A stretch of DNA of 64,000 nt from Micromonospora rubida (GCF_009908295.1 NZ_JAAALO010000003.1:186001-250000), one strand, 5' to 3'. Counted from the first letter of the stretch, positions 42,115 through 51,366 are shown. Notes: generated from the sequence alone by a model not told the origin. A program made the numbers and translations.

Positions 42115-43518
42115 GTGCAGGACATCATGCCGACCTGGGTGGGCGCGACCGCGAAGCAGATCGCCCGCGGCGTACGCCGGGGTGACGTATCCGCCACCCA
42201 GGTCGTGGCCGACCACCTCGACCACGTCGCCCGGGTGGACGCCGACCTCGCCGCGTTTCGCACGATACGCGGCGGGGAGGCGATCACCGAGGCGGAGAAG
42301 GTCGACGAGCAGGAGGAGCTGGCGAACCTGCCGCTGGCCGGGGTGCCGGTGGCGGTCAAGGAGAACACCCCCGTCGCCGGCCTGCCCACCTGGAACGGAT
42401 CGGCCGCCGTGCGCAGCGCGGTGGCGGAGGCCGACCACGAGGTGGTCCGGCGGCTGCGCGGCGCGGGCGCGGTGATCCTCGGGGTGACCCGGATGCCGGA
42501 ACTCGGCCTCTGGGCGCTCACCGACGACGGCAGCGCGGTCACCCGCAACCCGTGGGACTCCGGGCGCACCCCGGGTGGCTCCTCCGGCGGGGCCGCCGCC
42601 GCGGTCGCCGCCGGGCTGGTGCCCATGGCGCACGGCAACGACGGCCTCGGCTCGATCCGCATCCCGGCGGCCTGCTGCGGCCTGGTCGGGCTGAAGCCCG
42701 GCCGGGGCGTGGTGCCCTGCCAGCTCGGCGCCGACGACTGGTTCGGCCTGACCGAGCACGGCATGCTGACCTCCACGGTCGCCGACGCGGCCGTCGGCTT
42801 CCAGGTGCTCGCCGGCCGGCCGCAGGAGAAGCTGGTCCCACCGCAGCGGCTGCGGGTCGGCGTCTCGCTGCGGTCCCCGGTGCGCGGCATCTCCCCGGAC
42901 GCGCCCAACCGGGACGCGGTGGCCGCCGCCGGCCGGCTGCTCGCCGCCGCCGGCCACGACACCATCCCCGCCGACCCGGTCTACCCGACCCGGCTCGGTC
43001 TCCAGGGCATCGCCACCTGGTTCGCGGCCGCCGCCGCCGACGTGCGGGCCGCCGGCCTCGACCGGCGCGACCTCCAGCGGCGCAACCGCCGGCACGTCGC
43101 GCTGGGGGAGTGGGCGCACCGCCGGGGGTACGTCCGGGAGGCCGACCGGATCGCCTGGCGCGAGCGCTCGATCGGCTTCTTCGCCGACCACTCGGTCGAC
43201 CTGCTGCTCACCCCCGCGCTGGCCGGCCCGCCACCGGAGGCCGCAGGCTGGTCCGGCCGGTCCTGGAGCGCGAACATGAAGGCCAGCATCAGGTACGCCC
43301 CGTACGCCGCCCCGTGGAACATCGCCGGGCTGCCCGCGATCGTGGTGCCGGTGGGCCGCCGCCCCGACGGGTTGCCGGTGGCGGTGCAGTTCGTCGGCCC
43401 GCCCGGCTCGGAGCTGCTGCTGCTCGGTGTCGCCGGCCAGTTCGAGCTCCAGGCGCCCTGGGCCCGGCACGCCCCCGGCTACCCCCGGGTCGGGACGGGG
43501 TCGCCGGCCACCGCTTGA
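42115..43518 (+). CDS. Amidase signature family protein
   Basis: The protein has 467 residues. The Ser-cisSer-Lys triad is visible: Lys in PVAVKENTPV (~82), cis-Ser in GRTPGGSSGGAAAAVAAG (~160) and the nucleophilic Ser in GLGSIRIPAACCGLVGLKP (~183). The length is typical. GTG 42115 has GGGGAGGG ~6 nt upstream; GTG 42109 overlaps it. The specific amide is unknown; GatA, indole-acetamide hydrolase and aryl acylamidase all share this fold. There are no gatB/gatC neighbours, so a catabolic role is likely. Confidence 0.9.
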   Translation: MQDIMPTWVGATAKQIARGVRRGDVSATQVVADHLDHVARVDADLAAFRTIRGGEAITEAEKVDEQEELANLPLAGVPVAVKENTPVAGLPTWNGSAAVRSAVAEADHEVVRRLRGAGAVILGVTRMPELGLWALTDDGSAVTRNPWDSGRTPGGSSGGAAAAVAAGLVPMAHGNDGLGSIRIPAACCGLVGLKPGRGVVPCQLGADDWFGLTEHGMLTSTVADAAVGFQVLAGRPQEKLVPPQRLRVGVSLRSPVRGISPDAPNRDAVAAAGRLLAAAGHDTIPADPVYPTRLGLQGIATWFAAAAADVRAAGLDRRDLQRRNRRHVALGEWAHRRGYVREADRIAWRERSIGFFADHSVDLLLTPALAGPPPEAAGWSGRSWSANMKASIRYAPYAAPWNIAGLPAIVVPVGRRPDGLPVAVQFVGPPGSELLLLGVAGQFELQAPWARHAPGYPRVGTGSPATA

Positions 43519-43567
43519 TCGTCTAGCGTGTGCGCTCCTGACCGACGCACACACCCGGACGGACCAC

Positions 43568-44677
43568 ATGCGGTGCCAGACCTGCGGGGGCGGGACATCC
43601 CCGGCCCTCAACGAGTGCTCCACCTGCCGAACCCCACTCGGGCAGCCAGCCGTGGCGCCCGGGGTGCCGACGTACCCGGTGGGCGGGCTCGGCCGCGCGG
43701 TGGTGGCCGCCGTCGCCGCCACGGCGGTGCTCTACACCCTGGTGGCGTTCTACCCGGCGGTCGGCGCGGTGCTGGCCCGCCGCGCCGCCGAGGCGCAGGA
43801 CACCGACGTGCTGCTCGGCGCCGTGCTCCTCGAGGTGCTGTTCATCCTGCCGTTCGGCGTGGCCCACCTGACCGCTGCCGTGCTGATGATCATCTGGACC
43901 TGGCGGGCCCGCAAGAACCTGGACGCGTTCCCCGGCGCGCTGCCGCAGCTCAACCCGGGCTGGGTGATCGCCGGGTGGCTGGTGCCGCTGGCGAACTTCG
44001 TGGTGCCGGTGCGGGTGATGGCGGGCATCGCCCGGGACAGCCTGTGGCGGGCCCGCACCCCGGTCCTGGTGGGCGTGTGGTGGGCCGCCTGGCTGGCGTT
44101 CAGCCTCAGCGAGCGGCTTGTCAGCTGGACCGACAACCAGGAGTACGAGCGGCTGCCCGAGGACCCGTTTAACGACATCGGATTCCAGGCGTACGTCGGC
44201 TACTACCAGGACGCGCTGGTCCGCAACCTCGTCCCGCTGGCCGCCTGCCTGATCGCCGCGGCGTCGCTGATCGTGCTGGTCCGCCGGATCACCGCCGCCC
44301 AGCAGGCCCGAATCGCGCTCGCCGTCCCCGCCTGGCCGGCCCCGCCCGGCTGGCCGGGCGCCCCCGTCCCGTACGGCTGGCCGGGCGCCCCTGCCCCACA
44401 CCCCGCCGCCCCACACCCCACCGCCGCGCAGCCCGCCGCGACCCCGACGGCTGCCGAGACCCCGCCGGCCGTCGTAGCCCCGCCCGCTGGGGTGTCGCCT
44501 TCGGGGGTACCCGCCGGTTCGCCGGTTGCCGGGGCGTCGCCGTCGGTGACCGTCGGCCCTCCGGTCGCGGCGTCTCCGGAGCTGCCCGTCACAGACCCGT
44601 CGCCGCAGGTAGCGGGCGCGTTGAGCGCGGTGTCGCCGCCGGCCGCCGGGGCGGCGGGTGGCACGATCGGGGCATGA
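43568..44677 (+). CDS. DUF4328 membrane protein with zinc-ribbon head
   Basis: The protein has 369 residues. An N-terminal rubredoxin-like knuckle C-x-x-C...C-x-x-C (CQTCGGGTSPALNECSTC) is followed by five to six membrane helices of the DUF4328 type (WTWRARKNLDAFPGALPQLNPGWVIAGWLVPLANFVVPVRVMAGIARDS) and a ~115-residue Pro/Ala/Val tail. There is no RBS. A 7-bp inverted repeat GTGTGCG...CGCACAC (43527-43551) lies before the ATG. Its stop overlaps the threonine dehydratase start (ATGA). The function is unknown. Confidence 0.85.
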   Translation: MRCQTCGGGTSPALNECSTCRTPLGQPAVAPGVPTYPVGGLGRAVVAAVAATAVLYTLVAFYPAVGAVLARRAAEAQDTDVLLGAVLLEVLFILPFGVAHLTAAVLMIIWTWRARKNLDAFPGALPQLNPGWVIAGWLVPLANFVVPVRVMAGIARDSLWRARTPVLVGVWWAAWLAFSLSERLVSWTDNQEYERLPEDPFNDIGFQAYVGYYQDALVRNLVPLAACLIAAASLIVLVRRITAAQQARIALAVPAWPAPPGWPGAPVPYGWPGAPAPHPAAPHPTAAQPAATPTAAETPPAVVAPPAGVSPSGVPAGSPVAGASPSVTVGPPVAASPELPVTDPSPQVAGALSAVSPPAAGAAGGTIGA

Positions 44678-45894
44678 CGGAACTGGTCGGTCTCGCCGAC
44701 GTGCGGGCCGCGCGGGAACTGCTCGCCGGCATCACCCGCACCACCCCACTGGAGCCCTCCCGCCCGCTGAGCGCGGCGCTCGGCGGGCCGGTCTGGCTCA
44801 AGTGTGAGAACTTGCAGCGCGCCGGGTCGTACAAGGTGCGCGGGGCGTACGTGCGGATCTCCCGGCTGTCGGCGGCGGAGCGCGACCGGGGCGTGGTTGC
44901 CGCCAGCGCCGGCAACCACGCGCAGGGGGTGGCGCTGGCCGCCGGGCTGGTCGGCACGCACGCCACCGTCTTCATGCCGGTGAACGCGCCGCTGCCGAAG
45001 GTCGCCGCCACCAAGGGATACGGCGCCCAGGTCGAGTTGGCCGGCCACACGGTCGACGAGTCGCTGGTCGCGGCGCAGACCTTCGCCGAGCGGACCGGGG
45101 CGGTCCTCATCCACCCGTTCGACCACCGGGACGTGATCGCCGGGCAGGGCACCGTGGCGCTGGAGATCCTCGAACAGTGCCCGGACGTGAAGACGATCAT
45201 CACCGGGGTCGGCGGTGGCGGCCTGATCTCCGGGATGGCGGTCGCGGCCAAGGCGCTGCGGCCGGACGTGCGGCTGATCGGCGTGCAGGCGGCCGGGGCG
45301 GCGGCGTACCCGCCCTCGCTGGTCGCCGGCGAGCCGGTCCGGCTGCCCGCGTTCAGCACGATCGCCGACGGCATCGCGGTGGGCCGCCCGGGGGAGATCA
45401 CCTTCAGCCACGTCCGCGAGCTCGTCGACGAGGTGGTGACCGTCTCCGAGGAGGACATCTCCCGGGCGCTGCTGATGCTGCTGGAGCGGGGCAAGCAGGT
45501 GGTGGAGCCGGCCGGCGCGGTGGGCGTGGCCGCCCTGCTGGCCGGCGTGGTGCAGGTCGAGACGCCGGTGGTGGCGGTGCTCTCCGGCGGCAACATCGAC
45601 CCGCTGCTGCTGCTGCGGGTGATCGAGCACGGGCTGGCGGCGGCCGGCCGGTACCTGCGCGTCACCGTGCGCTGCTCGGACCGGCCGGGGCAGCTCGCCT
45701 CGCTGCTCAGCGAGATCGCCGAGCACCGGGCGAACGTCGTCGACGTGGAGCACCAGCGGGCAAACCCGCACCTCGGGCTCGGCGAGGTGGAGGTGGCGCT
45801 GTCGGTGGAGACCCGCGGCGTCGAGCACTCCGACACGCTGATCAGTGCCCTGCGGGCCAGCGGCTACCAGGTGGTCTTCGCCGCCGAGTCCTGA
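44674..45894 (+). CDS. ilvA: Threonine dehydratase with ACT domain
   Basis: A 406-residue PLP enzyme that deaminates threonine (and serine) to 2-oxobutanoate for isoleucine synthesis. The PLP lysine is in LQRAGSYKVRGAY (~residue 49). SAGNHAQGVALAA and GVGGGGLISGMAVAAK are the PLP phosphate loops. The C-terminal ~80 residues form one ACT domain (YLRVTVRCSDRPGQLASLLSEIAEHRANVVDVEHQRA). This compact one-ACT form is shared by catabolic and biosynthetic actinobacterial enzymes, so feedback by isoleucine is not certain. It is coupled to the DUF4328 gene by a 4-nt overlap. Confidence 0.93.
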   Translation: MTELVGLADVRAARELLAGITRTTPLEPSRPLSAALGGPVWLKCENLQRAGSYKVRGAYVRISRLSAAERDRGVVAASAGNHAQGVALAAGLVGTHATVFMPVNAPLPKVAATKGYGAQVELAGHTVDESLVAAQTFAERTGAVLIHPFDHRDVIAGQGTVALEILEQCPDVKTIITGVGGGGLISGMAVAAKALRPDVRLIGVQAAGAAAYPPSLVAGEPVRLPAFSTIADGIAVGRPGEITFSHVRELVDEVVTVSEEDISRALLMLLERGKQVVEPAGAVGVAALLAGVVQVETPVVAVLSGGNIDPLLLLRVIEHGLAAAGRYLRVTVRCSDRPGQLASLLSEIAEHRANVVDVEHQRANPHLGLGEVEVALSVETRGVEHSDTLISALRASGYQVVFAAES

Positions 45895-45901
45895 CCCGTG
45901 G

Positions 45902-45928
45902 CCCCGGGGCCGGGCGTCGGCCCCGGGG
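45902..45928. terminator. Terminator between convergent ilvA and greA
   Basis: CCCCGGGGCC (45902-45911) and GGCCCCGGGG (45919-45928) form a 10-bp stem around GGGCGTC. The flanks TGACCC/GGGTCA can lengthen it imperfectly. Confidence 0.8.
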
Positions 45929-45946
45929 GTCATCGTCGGGGGTGGC

Positions 45947-46447
45947 TCAGCCCGCGAACGGCTCGAACTTGACGATGGTCACCTTGATGTCCGCGCCGCT
46001 GGGGGCGGTGTAGGTGACGGTCTGCCCGGGCCGCGTGCCGAGGATCGACTTGCCCAGCGCCGACTCCGGGCTGTAGACGGTCAGCTCGGTCGTCGCCGAG
46101 ATCTCCCGCGACCCGAGCAGGAACGTCTCGGTGTCGTCGGTGTCGTCGTCGAAGTAGATCGTGACGACCATGCCGGGGGAGACCGAGTCGGCGGTCGGCG
46201 CCTCGCCCACCTTGGCGGTGCGCAGCAGTTCCTTCAGGTAGAGGATCCGCCCTTCCGCCTTGCCCTGCTCCTCGCGGGCGGCGTGGTAGCCGCCGTTCTC
46301 CCGCAGGTCGCCCTCCTCGCGTCGGGCGTTGATCTCGGCAGCGATGACCGTCCGGTTGGCGATCAGCTCGTCGAGCTCGCCCTGGAGGCGGTCGTGCGCG
46401 TCCTGGGACAGCCAGGTGGCGGGCGCCTCGTTGTCAGTGTTGGACAC
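45947..46447 (-). CDS. greA: Transcription elongation factor GreA
   Basis: The protein has 166 residues. The N-terminal coiled coil (LSQDAHDRLQGELDELIANRTVIAAEINARREEGDLRENGGYHAAREEQ) carries the acidic tip EEGDLREN that enters the RNA polymerase secondary channel and triggers transcript cleavage. The C-terminal FKBP-like domain is GMVVTIYFDDDTDDTETFLLGSREIS... SALGKSILGTRPGQTV. GTG 46447 has GAGGAGA 7 nt upstream. It stands next to DUF4307 and mca as in mycobacteria. Confidence 0.96.
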   Translation of the reverse strand: MSNTDNEAPATWLSQDAHDRLQGELDELIANRTVIAAEINARREEGDLRENGGYHAAREEQGKAEGRILYLKELLRTAKVGEAPTADSVSPGMVVTIYFDDDTDDTETFLLGSREISATTELTVYSPESALGKSILGTRPGQTVTYTAPSGADIKVTIVKFEPFAG

Positions 46448-46587
46448 AGGCGGTCTCCTCGGTTGTGCGGACTGGCTGACAGGTGAGCTACCAAGTTACC
46501 AGTGTGCCGCCCGTCGGGGTGCCGACGATTACCGCGGGTGCCGACGACGGGACCCGCAGTGCGCGTGGTGTGAGGCGTTCCGGCAGT

Positions 46588-47022
46588 TCAGCCGGCTGGT
46601 CGGCAGCGCACCACCTCGCCGATGAAGGGCCGGGCGCTGGTGGTCAGCCGGTGCCGGGCGGTCACCTGCGACTCGCCTGCGGGGGCAGTCACCGTCACCT
46701 CCTCGCGGGCGAGCTCGGCGCCGTCGTGCGAGCGGGCCCGCAGCGCGCAGGTCGCCGAGCCGCCCGCCGGTACGGTCACCCGGAAGTCGACCACCACCTG
46801 AGAGTCGGTGATGTCGGTGTAGGTGATCACCTGGGCGTCGTAGTCAGGGTCGCCGTACTTGCCGTACTGGCTGAACGCGGCGACGCCGAGCACCGCCACC
46901 AGGGCGACGGCGAGCAGGGCGACCAGCGCCGGCCGGCGGCGGGCGGGCTCGCGGCGGCGGCCGTAGCGGCCCGGTGGGAACACCGGCGCGCCGGAGGTGA
47001 TTGTGGCGTGCGTCTCGGTCAC
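46588..47022 (-). CDS. DUF4307 membrane protein
   Basis: The protein has 144 residues. A basic cytoplasmic N-terminus (GRYGRRREPARRRP) is followed by one membrane helix (ALVALLAVALVAVLGVAAFSQYG) and an outer beta-sandwich domain of ~85 residues (VITYTDITDSQVVVDFRVTVPAGGSATCALRARSHDGAELAREEVTV) with two Cys. This matches DUF4307, whose gene (Rv1081c) lies between greA and mca in M. tuberculosis. GTG 47022 has AGGAGA ~9 nt upstream. The function is unknown. Confidence 0.88.
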   Translation of the reverse strand: MTETHATITSGAPVFPPGRYGRRREPARRRPALVALLAVALVAVLGVAAFSQYGKYGDPDYDAQVITYTDITDSQVVVDFRVTVPAGGSATCALRARSHDGAELAREEVTVTAPAGESQVTARHRLTTSARPFIGEVVRCRPAG

Positions 47023-47110
47023 CGGCGGGTATCTCCTGGCGTTGTTGTCGGGGGCATCGGCAAGAATGGCAGAGTCCATCCTTCCAGCCCGGCGCTGACT
47101 CATCGGACGA

Positions 47111-47150
47111 GTGCTGAGTCACCGATGATGAGTCAAGCGATGATGAGTCA
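47111..47150. repeat. Short direct repeats between DUF4307 and mca
   Basis: GATGATGAGTCA occurs at 47124-47135 and 47139-47150 (15-nt period), with a degenerate GTGCTGAGTCA at 47111-47121. TGAGTCA resembles a half-palindromic protein-binding core. The repeats lie in the divergent promoter region. Confidence 0.6.
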
Positions 47151-47217
47151 AGGATGACAGGTCGGCCCGCGTCGTCGACAGGTCAGCGCCGGTGGGCACG
47201 AACAAGGAGCGCCGCAA

Positions 47218-48099
47218 GTGGCAGAAAAGCTGCGTCTCATGGCCGTCCACGCACACCCTGACGACGAGTCGAGCAAGGGTGCCGCGACCATGGCGAAGTA
47301 CGTGGCCGAGGGGGTGGACGTCCTGGTCGTGACGTGCACCGGCGGCGAGCGCGGCAGCGTGCTCAACCCGAAAATGGACCGGCCGGACGTCTGGGCCGAC
47401 ATCGGTGAAATCCGCCGCGCCGAGATGGACGCGGCCCGCGCGGTCCTCGGCGTCGAGCAGGCATGGCTCGGCTTCGTCGACTCGGGGCTGCCCGAGGGCG
47501 ACCCGCTGCCGCCGCTGCCCGAGGGGTGCTTCGCCCTCCAGGACGTCGAGGTCGCCGCCGGCCCGCTGGTGCGGCTGATGCGCCAGTTCCGCCCGCACGT
47601 GGTCACCACGTACGACGAGGAGGGTGGCTATCCGCACCCCGACCACGTCATGACCCACAAGGTGGCCGTCGCCGCCTTCGAGGCCGCCGGTGACCCGGCG
47701 CGCCACCCGGAGCTCGGCGAGCCCTGGCAGCCGCTCAAGCTCTACTACGACGTGGGGTTCTCCAAGGGCAAGATCCTGGCGCTGCACGAGGGCATCCTCG
47801 CCGCCGGCTTCCCCTCGCCGTACGAGGATTGGCTCAAGCGGTGGGACGACCGCCCCGACAAGGGCCCGCGGATCACCACCCGGGTCGAGTGCGCGGAGTA
47901 CTTCCCGGTCCGCGACGACGCGCTGCGCGCCCACGCCACTCAGATCGACCCGGACGGCTTCTGGTTCCAGGTGCCGATGGAGCTCCAGCAGCGCGCCTGG
48001 CCGACGGAGGACTTCCAGCTGGCCCGCTCGGTGGTCGACAGCCCGCTGCCCGAGTCCGACCTCTTCGCCGGGGTGCGCGAGACGGCCCATGCCCGCTGA
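47218..48099 (+). CDS. mca: Mycothiol S-conjugate amidase
   Basis: A 293-residue zinc amidase of the LmbE/MshB fold. It cleaves mycothiol S-conjugates to mercapturic acids and glucosaminyl-inositol, so it detoxifies electrophiles and antibiotics. The zinc motif is [13 protein letters not shown] (His13-Asp-Asp), and the third ligand is in [23 protein letters not shown] and [14 protein letters not shown] are Mca-type signatures. GTG 47218 has AGGAGCG-type RBS. It marks the organism as a mycothiol producer. Confidence 0.95.
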   Translation: MAEKLRLMAVHAHPDDESSKGAATMAKYVAEGVDVLVVTCTGGERGSVLNPKMDRPDVWADIGEIRRAEMDAARAVLGVEQAWLGFVDSGLPEGDPLPPLPEGCFALQDVEVAAGPLVRLMRQFRPHVVTTYDEEGGYPHPDHVMTHKVAVAAFEAAGDPARHPELGEPWQPLKLYYDVGFSKGKILALHEGILAAGFPSPYEDWLKRWDDRPDKGPRITTRVECAEYFPVRDDALRAHATQIDPDGFWFQVPMELQQRAWPTEDFQLARSVVDSPLPESDLFAGVRETAHAR

Positions 48100-48147
48100 T
48101 CCGGCGGAGGGTTACCCTGGTCACCAGCCGCACAACGGAGGAACGCC

Positions 48148-48429
48148 ATGCTGACCGCTGCACAGGTGCTCGCGGAGAACAACTTCGGTGACACCCGCAC
48201 GGGTGGCCTCGCCGGCCCGATGGGCCTCTTCCTCATCCTGGTGCTGGCCGCCGCAACCGTGCTGCTGATCCGCAACATGAACGCCCGGCTGCGCCGGCTG
48301 CCCGACCGGTTCCCGGCGCCGGACGGCGCCGACGCGGGCCGGGTCGAAGCGGGAGTCGTCGATCCGACAGACGGGACCGCGATGCAGGACTCACGCCCGA
48401 ACGCTCCCAAGCGGCCCCAGCAGGGCTGA
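48148..48429 (+). CDS. Small single-pass membrane protein downstream of mca
   Basis: The protein has 93 residues. A short outer N-terminus (LAENNFGDTRTGGLAGP) is followed by one helix (MGLFLILVLAAATVLLIRNMNARLRRLP) and a disordered cytoplasmic tail. GGAGGA lies 5 nt before the ATG. Position and topology equal those of Rv1083, which follows mca in M. tuberculosis. It is probably co-transcribed with mca. The function is unknown. Confidence 0.85.
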   Translation: MLTAAQVLAENNFGDTRTGGLAGPMGLFLILVLAAATVLLIRNMNARLRRLPDRFPAPDGADAGRVEAGVVDPTDGTAMQDSRPNAPKRPQQG

Positions 48430-48512
48430 AACGTATGATCCGCGCGTGATTCACGCCGAACCAGGCCGTCGCCCCCTGTTGCGGCCACCGGCTTTGGCTT
48501 AGCCTTCCGCCG

Positions 48513-48529
48513 GGGGACCAAAAGTCCCC
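48513..48529. promoter_or_regulatory. GGGGAC-CAAAA-GTCCCC palindrome upstream of the c-di-GMP enzyme gene
   Basis: A 6-bp inverted repeat with a 5-nt AT core lies ~90 nt before the GGDEF-EAL start. GGGAC...GTCCC is the core of DevR/DosR-type boxes, though the spacing here (5 instead of 4) differs. It could instead be an RNA hairpin. TAGCCT at 48500-48505 may be a -10 box. Confidence 0.4.
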
Positions 48530-48616
48530 GAGCCGCGCGCGGGAAGGGGCGCCGATGACCGGGTCAGCGACGGCCGCCCGCCGCGCCGTGCGACGACCTG
48601 CGGACGGGGGAGGTCG

Positions 48617-51148
48617 GTGACCTCCAGCCGGTCCGGCGGTCAACTCGACCGGTTCGGCGTGCGCGGCACCCCAGGCCGGGTCCTGCTGCTGACGGCCGCC
48701 GTTGCCTCGACCGCCCTGGCGGCGGCCGCAGTCGGTCTCACCCTTCCGACGGGCCTGCCCGCCGACGATTCCCTCCCGGGGCCCGCCCGGTTCGGCATCG
48801 GCGTCGCGGCGTTCGCCGTGGCCCAGCTCGCCCGCCTGCGGTTCCGCGTCGGTTCCGGGATGGTCAGCATCACCTGGGGCGAGGCCGCGCTCATCATCTG
48901 CCTCTACCTGGTGCCCGCCGGCTGGCTCCCGGCCGCCACGCTGCTCGGCACGGGGGCGGCCTGGACAGCGCTGTCCCTGGCCGCCGACCGTCGGCCGGCG
49001 CTGGAGACCGTCCGCATCGCGACCTCGCTGACCGCCGCGACCGCCCTTGCCGTCACCGTCGCCACCGCCCTCGGCATGCCCCTGCTGGCGGCCCCCACGC
49101 CGGAACTTGCGCCTGCCCTGGTGGCCGGTTCGGTGACCTACCTGCTCGTCAGCGCCTGGCTGGGCGGGGTCACGGTGGCGCTGCGGCACGGCGTGCCGTT
49201 CGGCCCGCCGCTGCTCGCCGCGCTGCGCGGCAAGCTGCTGATGTTCGTCGGGAACGTGGCCGTCGGGCTGGGCGTGGTGGCGCTGCTGGAGATCGACGCC
49301 CGCTGGCTGCTGCTGCTCCCGCCCGTGCTCTGGCTGCTCCAGCAGACCTACCGGCACCGGCTCGGGGCCGACCAGGAGCGGCGTAGCTGGCGGGCCTTCG
49401 CCGAGGCCACCGCCGCGCTCAACCAGCTCGACGAGCGGGGCGTCGCCACCGCTGCGGTGACCGGCGCGCTGACCCTCTTCGGCGCGGAACTGGTCGACGT
49501 GAACGTGGCCCGCGGCGACGGCCGGTGGCGGCGCTACCGGGGCGACACCGGCGGCCAGGTGGTCGACCGGGAGGTCGGCCCGCCCGCCCGATCCGGCCCC
49601 GACGCGCACGAGCTGGTCCGGCCGCTGACCGTCGGCGCCACCCGGGTCGGCGAGCTGCGGGTCCGCTTCCCCCGCACCGCACCGCCCAGCGCCCGCGAGC
49701 AGGACGCCGTCGCCGCGTTCTCCGACGCCCTCGCCGCCGCCCTGCACGACGCCGCGACCCACCGCGAGCTGCGGCTGGTCACCGCCCGCTCGTCGTACGA
49801 GGCGGTGCACGACCCGCTCACCGGGCTGCTCAACCGGGCCGCCATGCTCGGCAAGGGCGACCAGGCGCTGCGGCAGCGCGCCCACGACCACCCGGTGGCG
49901 TTGCTGCTGCTCGACATCGACCAGTTCAAAGAGGTCAACGACACCCTCGGGCACGCCGCCGGCGACCAGCTGCTGCGGCTGAGCGCCAACCGGCTCGGGG
50001 GGCTGACCCGCTCGGGCGACCTGCTGGGCCGGCTCGGTGGCGACGAGTTCGCCATGCTGCTGACCAGCGTCCCAGTCCTCGGCGGCCGGACCGCCCCGAT
50101 GGCGTACGCGCTGCGCCAGGCCCGGGAGATCGCCGAGCGGCTGGCCGCCCCCACCGAGGTGGCCGGGGTGCGGATGTCCGTCGAGGTCTCCGTCGGGGTG
50201 GTGGTCGCCGACGCCGGCACCGCCGACCTGACCGAGCTGCTGCGCCGGGCCGACATCGCGATGTACCAGGCGAAGGAGGGCGGCGGCAACGTCGCCGCGT
50301 ACGACAGCTCCCGGGACGCCGCGAGCACCGACCAGCTCGCGCTGCTCGCGGAGCTGCGGGAGGCGCTGGCCACCGACGACCAGCTCGTGCTGGCCCTCCA
50401 GCCGGCGGTGGACCTGGCCACCGGCGCGCCGATCGGGGTCGAGGCGCTGATCCGCTGGCGGCACCCGCGCCGGGGCTGGCTCGGCCCGACCGACTTCATC
50501 CGCCCGGTGGAGAACAGCGAGCAGCTCGGCACCTTCACCCGGTACGTGCTGGACAAGGCGCTCGGGGTGGCCGCCGACTGGGCCCGGGCGGGCCTGGACG
50601 TGCCGATCTCGGTGAACCTGTCGGCCCGCAGCCTGCTCGACCCCCGGCTGCCGGCCGAGATCGGCGAGGCGCTGCGCCGACACCAGGTCCCGCCGCGCCG
50701 GCTGGTGCTGGAGATCACCGAGACCGTGGTGATGAGCGAGCTGGAGATCATCGACGAGGTGCTCGCCACGCTCCGGTCGATGGGCGTGCAGCTCGCGGTG
50801 GACGACTTCGGCACCGGGTTCTCGTCGCTGGCGTTCGTGACCCGGATCGCCGTGGACGAGCTGAAGGTCGACCGGTCGTTCGTGATCCGGATGGCGGACT
50901 CGCCGGAGGCGGCGGCGATCGTCCGGGCGACCGTCGGGCTCGCCCACGAGCTGGGCCTGCGGGTGGTCGCCGAGGGCGTGGAGACCGCCGAGCAGCGGCT
51001 GGCGCTGGCCGAGCTGGGCTGCACGGCCGCCCAGGGGTACCACTTCTTCAAGCCGATGCCGGCCGACAAGATCGGCGCGGTGCTCGGGTCGCTGCTCGAC
51101 ACCGCCCAGGGCAACGTCTTCCCGCTGCGCGCCGACGGCGCCTCCTGA
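48617..51148 (+). CDS. Membrane GGDEF-EAL cyclic-di-GMP enzyme
   Basis: The protein has 843 residues. About seven N-terminal membrane helices (~20-240) are followed by a GAF-like linker (~255-385), a GGDEF domain (~395-565; intact GRLGGDEFAM and an inhibitory I-site RSGD five residues before it) and an EAL domain (~585-835; IGVEALIRWRHP, VNLSARSL, EITETVV, DDFGTGFSSLAF, LKVDRSFV, VAEGVET). Both active sites look intact, so it may be bifunctional. GTG 48617 follows GGGGGAGG. It stands alone, with a palindrome upstream. It probably controls development or surface behaviour through c-di-GMP. Confidence 0.95.
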   Translation: MTSSRSGGQLDRFGVRGTPGRVLLLTAAVASTALAAAAVGLTLPTGLPADDSLPGPARFGIGVAAFAVAQLARLRFRVGSGMVSITWGEAALIICLYLVPAGWLPAATLLGTGAAWTALSLAADRRPALETVRIATSLTAATALAVTVATALGMPLLAAPTPELAPALVAGSVTYLLVSAWLGGVTVALRHGVPFGPPLLAALRGKLLMFVGNVAVGLGVVALLEIDARWLLLLPPVLWLLQQTYRHRLGADQERRSWRAFAEATAALNQLDERGVATAAVTGALTLFGAELVDVNVARGDGRWRRYRGDTGGQVVDREVGPPARSGPDAHELVRPLTVGATRVGELRVRFPRTAPPSAREQDAVAAFSDALAAALHDAATHRELRLVTARSSYEAVHDPLTGLLNRAAMLGKGDQALRQRAHDHPVALLLLDIDQFKEVNDTLGHAAGDQLLRLSANRLGGLTRSGDLLGRLGGDEFAMLLTSVPVLGGRTAPMAYALRQAREIAERLAAPTEVAGVRMSVEVSVGVVVADAGTADLTELLRRADIAMYQAKEGGGNVAAYDSSRDAASTDQLALLAELREALATDDQLVLALQPAVDLATGAPIGVEALIRWRHPRRGWLGPTDFIRPVENSEQLGTFTRYVLDKALGVAADWARAGLDVPISVNLSARSLLDPRLPAEIGEALRRHQVPPRRLVLEITETVVMSELEIIDEVLATLRSMGVQLAVDDFGTGFSSLAFVTRIAVDELKVDRSFVIRMADSPEAAAIVRATVGLAHELGLRVVAEGVETAEQRLALAELGCTAAQGYHFFKPMPADKIGAVLGSLLDTAQGNVFPLRADGAS

Positions 51149-51192
51149 CCCGTCCCCGACCCTGCGCGGGGCGGGGAGGGCCACACTCGGTC

Positions 51193-51366
51193 TCAGACGA
51201 GCCGCTGGATGCGGACTTTGGGCTGATCGTTGACGAGGTGGCATTGCTTGTGTTGGCGGACTTGCTCGTCCCAGACCTCCTGGTCGTAGTCCGGGTCGGG
51301 CGCGATCCACTTGTGGGAGCCGTCGCTGTATTGGAACTTCCCGTCGCCGCGTTGAACGATGCTCAT
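51193..51366 (-). CDS. Small hypothetical protein in a decayed region
   Basis: The 57-residue frame from ATG 51366 reads SIVQRGDGKFQYSDGSHKW..., ending ...HLVNDQPKVRIQRLV. The composition is polar and GC is lower than in neighbours. There is no clear RBS. It abuts the front of a broken GntR gene on the other strand. It could be a genuine small gene or a leftover. No family is recognised. Confidence 0.4.
   Translation of the reverse strand: MSIVQRGDGKFQYSDGSHKWIAPDPDYDQEVWDEQVRQHKQCHLVNDQPKVRIQRLV

Noticed and set aside
46483..47157. Plus-strand frame across the greA/DUF4307 interval
   Set aside because: It is antisense to a complete DUF4307 gene and has no domain or RBS.
48430..48616. c-di-GMP riboswitch upstream of the GGDEF-EAL gene
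   Set aside because: The conserved GEMM core and tetraloop-receptor pattern were not found. Only a simple palindrome is present.
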